From assembly GCF_042433895.1 (NCBI RefSeq), contig NZ_JBHLUA010000012.1, positions 124,001 to 188,000 on the forward strand: a DNA stretch of 64,000 nt. Reading direction: 5' to 3'. Below, in pieces: positions 62,866 to 64,000 of this stretch; the first letter of the stretch is position 1; each line of letters opens with the position of its first letter. The stretch is from Mesonia maritima (GTDB lineage: Bacteria; Bacteroidota; Bacteroidia; Flavobacteriales; Flavobacteriaceae). Position numbers and translations under genes: made by a program. The notes beneath the pieces were generated by a model. That model was not told the origin of the DNA. It saw only the letters and a program-made list of their open reading frames with translations, and ran no database searches.

Positions 62866-63621
62866 TTAAACTGATTTCATTTCGGTTTTTAACCAATCGT
62901 ACCCCTGCTCTTCTAATTTATGAGCAAGTTCTTTTCCGCCGGATTTTACAATTTTTCCGTCTAATAAAACGTGTACATAATCTGGAACAATGTAATTTAA
63001 TAAACGTTGGTAGTGTGTAATTACCAATACCGCGTTATCTTTTGTTCGTAATTTATTTACACCGTCTGAAACCACCCGTAACGCATCGATATCTAAACCA
63101 GAATCGGTTTCATCGAGAATAGCTAATTTTGGTTCCATCATTGCCATTTGAAAAATCTCGTTACGCTTTTTTTCTCCGCCTGAAAAACCTTCGTTTAGCG
63201 AACGTGAAAGAAACTTTCTATCCATTTCCAGCATTTCTGACTTTTCACGAATTTTTTGTAACATTTCTTTTGCCGGCATATCTTCTAAACCTTGCGCTTT
63301 TCGTGTTTCGTTTATGGCGGTCTTCATAAAGTTAGTTACCGAAACACCCGGAATTTCTACCGGATACTGCATAGAAAGAAAAATTCCTTTGTGTGCGCGC
63401 TCGTCAACTTCCATTTCAGAGATATCTTCATTTTCCATGATGATTTCTCCTTCAGTCATTTCAAACTCTTCTTTTCCGGCAATAACAGAAGCTAACGTAC
63501 TTTTACCAGAACCGTTTGGTCCCATAATCGCGTGAACCTCTCCGGCATTAATTTCTAAATTTATTCCTTTTAAAATTTCTTTATCTTCTACACTTGCGTG
63601 TAAGTTTTTTATCTTTAGCAT
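62866..63621 (-). CDS. sufC: SufC ATPase
   Basis: 251 residues. Walker A GPNGSGKSTLASVIAGKEEF, signature GFSGGEKKRNEIFQMAMMEP, Walker B LAILDETDSGLDID, switch VITHYQRLLNYI. SufC is the ABC-type ATPase of the SufBCD complex. Ends of sufC and start of sufD are separated by 33 bases. sufB is not in the window and would be expected farther upstream. Confidence 0.95.
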   Translation of the reverse strand: MLKIKNLHASVEDKEILKGINLEINAGEVHAIMGPNGSGKSTLASVIAGKEEFEMTEGEIIMENEDISEMEVDERAHKGIFLSMQYPVEIPGVSVTNFMKTAINETRKAQGLEDMPAKEMLQKIREKSEMLEMDRKFLSRSLNEGFSGGEKKRNEIFQMAMMEPKLAILDETDSGLDIDALRVVSDGVNKLRTKDNAVLVITHYQRLLNYIVPDYVHVLLDGKIVKSGGKELAHKLEEQGYDWLKTEMKSV

Positions 63622-63631
63622 AGGTTTCTTT

Positions 63632-64000
63632 TTACTTTACTTCCTTTTTGTCGCCTTTTACTCGAATTGCAGGTTCTGCTTTCGGCGTCATTACTTTAAT
63701 AATTTTCTTTATTTCAACCACTTCTTTCCAGCCATCTTCCATTGGGTTTGGTTTTATTTTCCCTTGAATGATTACCGGAACCATGTCTAAATCTTCCCTT
63801 TTTAGCGAATTCACTTCTTTAGAAAGTTTTGTTGCCATCGAGTCTAAAACAACACCATAAACTTCGGTATTGGTTTTTAAAACCGCTGCTTTTTGTTCTT
63901 CAACATAAATAAACTCGCCACTTAAAATTGTTAAATCTTTCGTTTTGTTATTTTCAGTAGTTTGTTCAGTTTCTGCAGATTTTTCTTCTTTTTCTTTAGA
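63632..64000 (-). CDS. Hypothetical protein upstream of sufC (5' part cut)
   Basis: The frame is open from the window end to the stop at 63632, at least 122 codons. The first visible part is charged and flexible (SKEKEEKSAETEQTTENNKT), typical of the linker after a lipobox, then KDLTILSGEFIYVEEQKAAV, LKTNTEVYGVVLDS, a small beta domain. An ATG inside (63838) would be a late start. I infer a lipoprotein-like protein whose N-terminus is outside. It ends 11 bases before sufC and belongs to the SUF operon. Confidence 0.6.
   Translation of the reverse strand, partial: SKEKEEKSAETEQTTENNKTKDLTILSGEFIYVEEQKAAVLKTNTEVYGVVLDSMATKLSKEVNSLKREDLDMVPVIIQGKIKPNPMEDGWKEVVEIKKIIKVMTPKAEPAIRVKGDKKEVK

Noticed and set aside
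1..64000. CRISPR array, rRNA operon, insertion sequence, prophage
   Set aside because: No regularly spaced direct repeats, no rRNA, no transposase or integrase frame and no phage structural genes were found.

Overview
The window is AT-rich chromosomal DNA from a member of the Flavobacteriaceae (Bacteroidota). Supporting signs are the Bacteroidota promoter consensus (TTG, 17-24 bases, TAnnTTTG) before rplM, asnS, rpoN and the TetR gene, the absence of clear Shine-Dalgarno sites, many short lipoproteins with an LxxC/SC lipobox, a type IX secretion C-terminal sorting domain, a ribosomal protein S2 with a Lys-rich tail, DUF5686/CarboxypepD-reg, DUF3078 and DUF2480 proteins, and the flavobacterial orders rplM-rpsI-rpsB-tsf-pyrH-frr and sufC-sufD-sufS-sufE. 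The genus is not decidable by eye.

1-12.3 kb is an accessory block in which every gene lies on the minus strand: a cut Coa1-like gene, an alpha/beta-hydrolase lipoprotein, small lipoproteins, a 59-residue membrane protein, an S41 peptidase, three different SAM methyltransferases, a methionine aminopeptidase, an FG-GAP/T9SS protein and a TonB-like/TPR pair. It holds decayed genes: a DUF4269 relic, a second damaged copy of the first methyltransferase, a probable serine-hydrolase relic and a TPR gene with an in-frame stop in its signal peptide. Three gene boundaries carry long imperfect hyphenated palindromes resembling integron attC sites, so the block may be a decaying cassette array. No integrase is visible.

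12.3-15.2 kb has a DoxX-like membrane gene flanked by G-poor non-coding tracts and a zincin-like lipoprotein. 15.3-26.3 kb is the translation/nucleotide core (rplM, rpsI, rpsB, tsf, pyrH, frr). Between tsf and pyrH lie two small envelope genes and an ABC ATPase followed by a 1218-residue ABC permease/M1-peptidase fusion.

26.5-44.8 kb has a DUF5686 protein, an MMPL/RND exporter, a divergent lipoprotein/beta-barrel pair with a 10-bp tandem repeat, asnS, an RluA-type pseudouridine synthase, rpoN, a PAP2-like membrane protein, and a minus-strand ExbB-membrane protein-ExbD-ExbD-beta-barrel cluster. tRNA-Ser(GGA), L-asparaginase, TatD and a retropepsin-like protease follow.

44.9-64 kb carries the 2-oxoglutarate dehydrogenase genes odhA-odhB, a polyprenyl diphosphate synthase, a TetR-TolC-adaptor-RND efflux operon, and a minus-strand SUF iron-sulfur operon (sufC, sufD, sufS, sufE, a MIP18-like gene) interleaved with envelope genes, leaving the window inside a further gene upstream of sufC.
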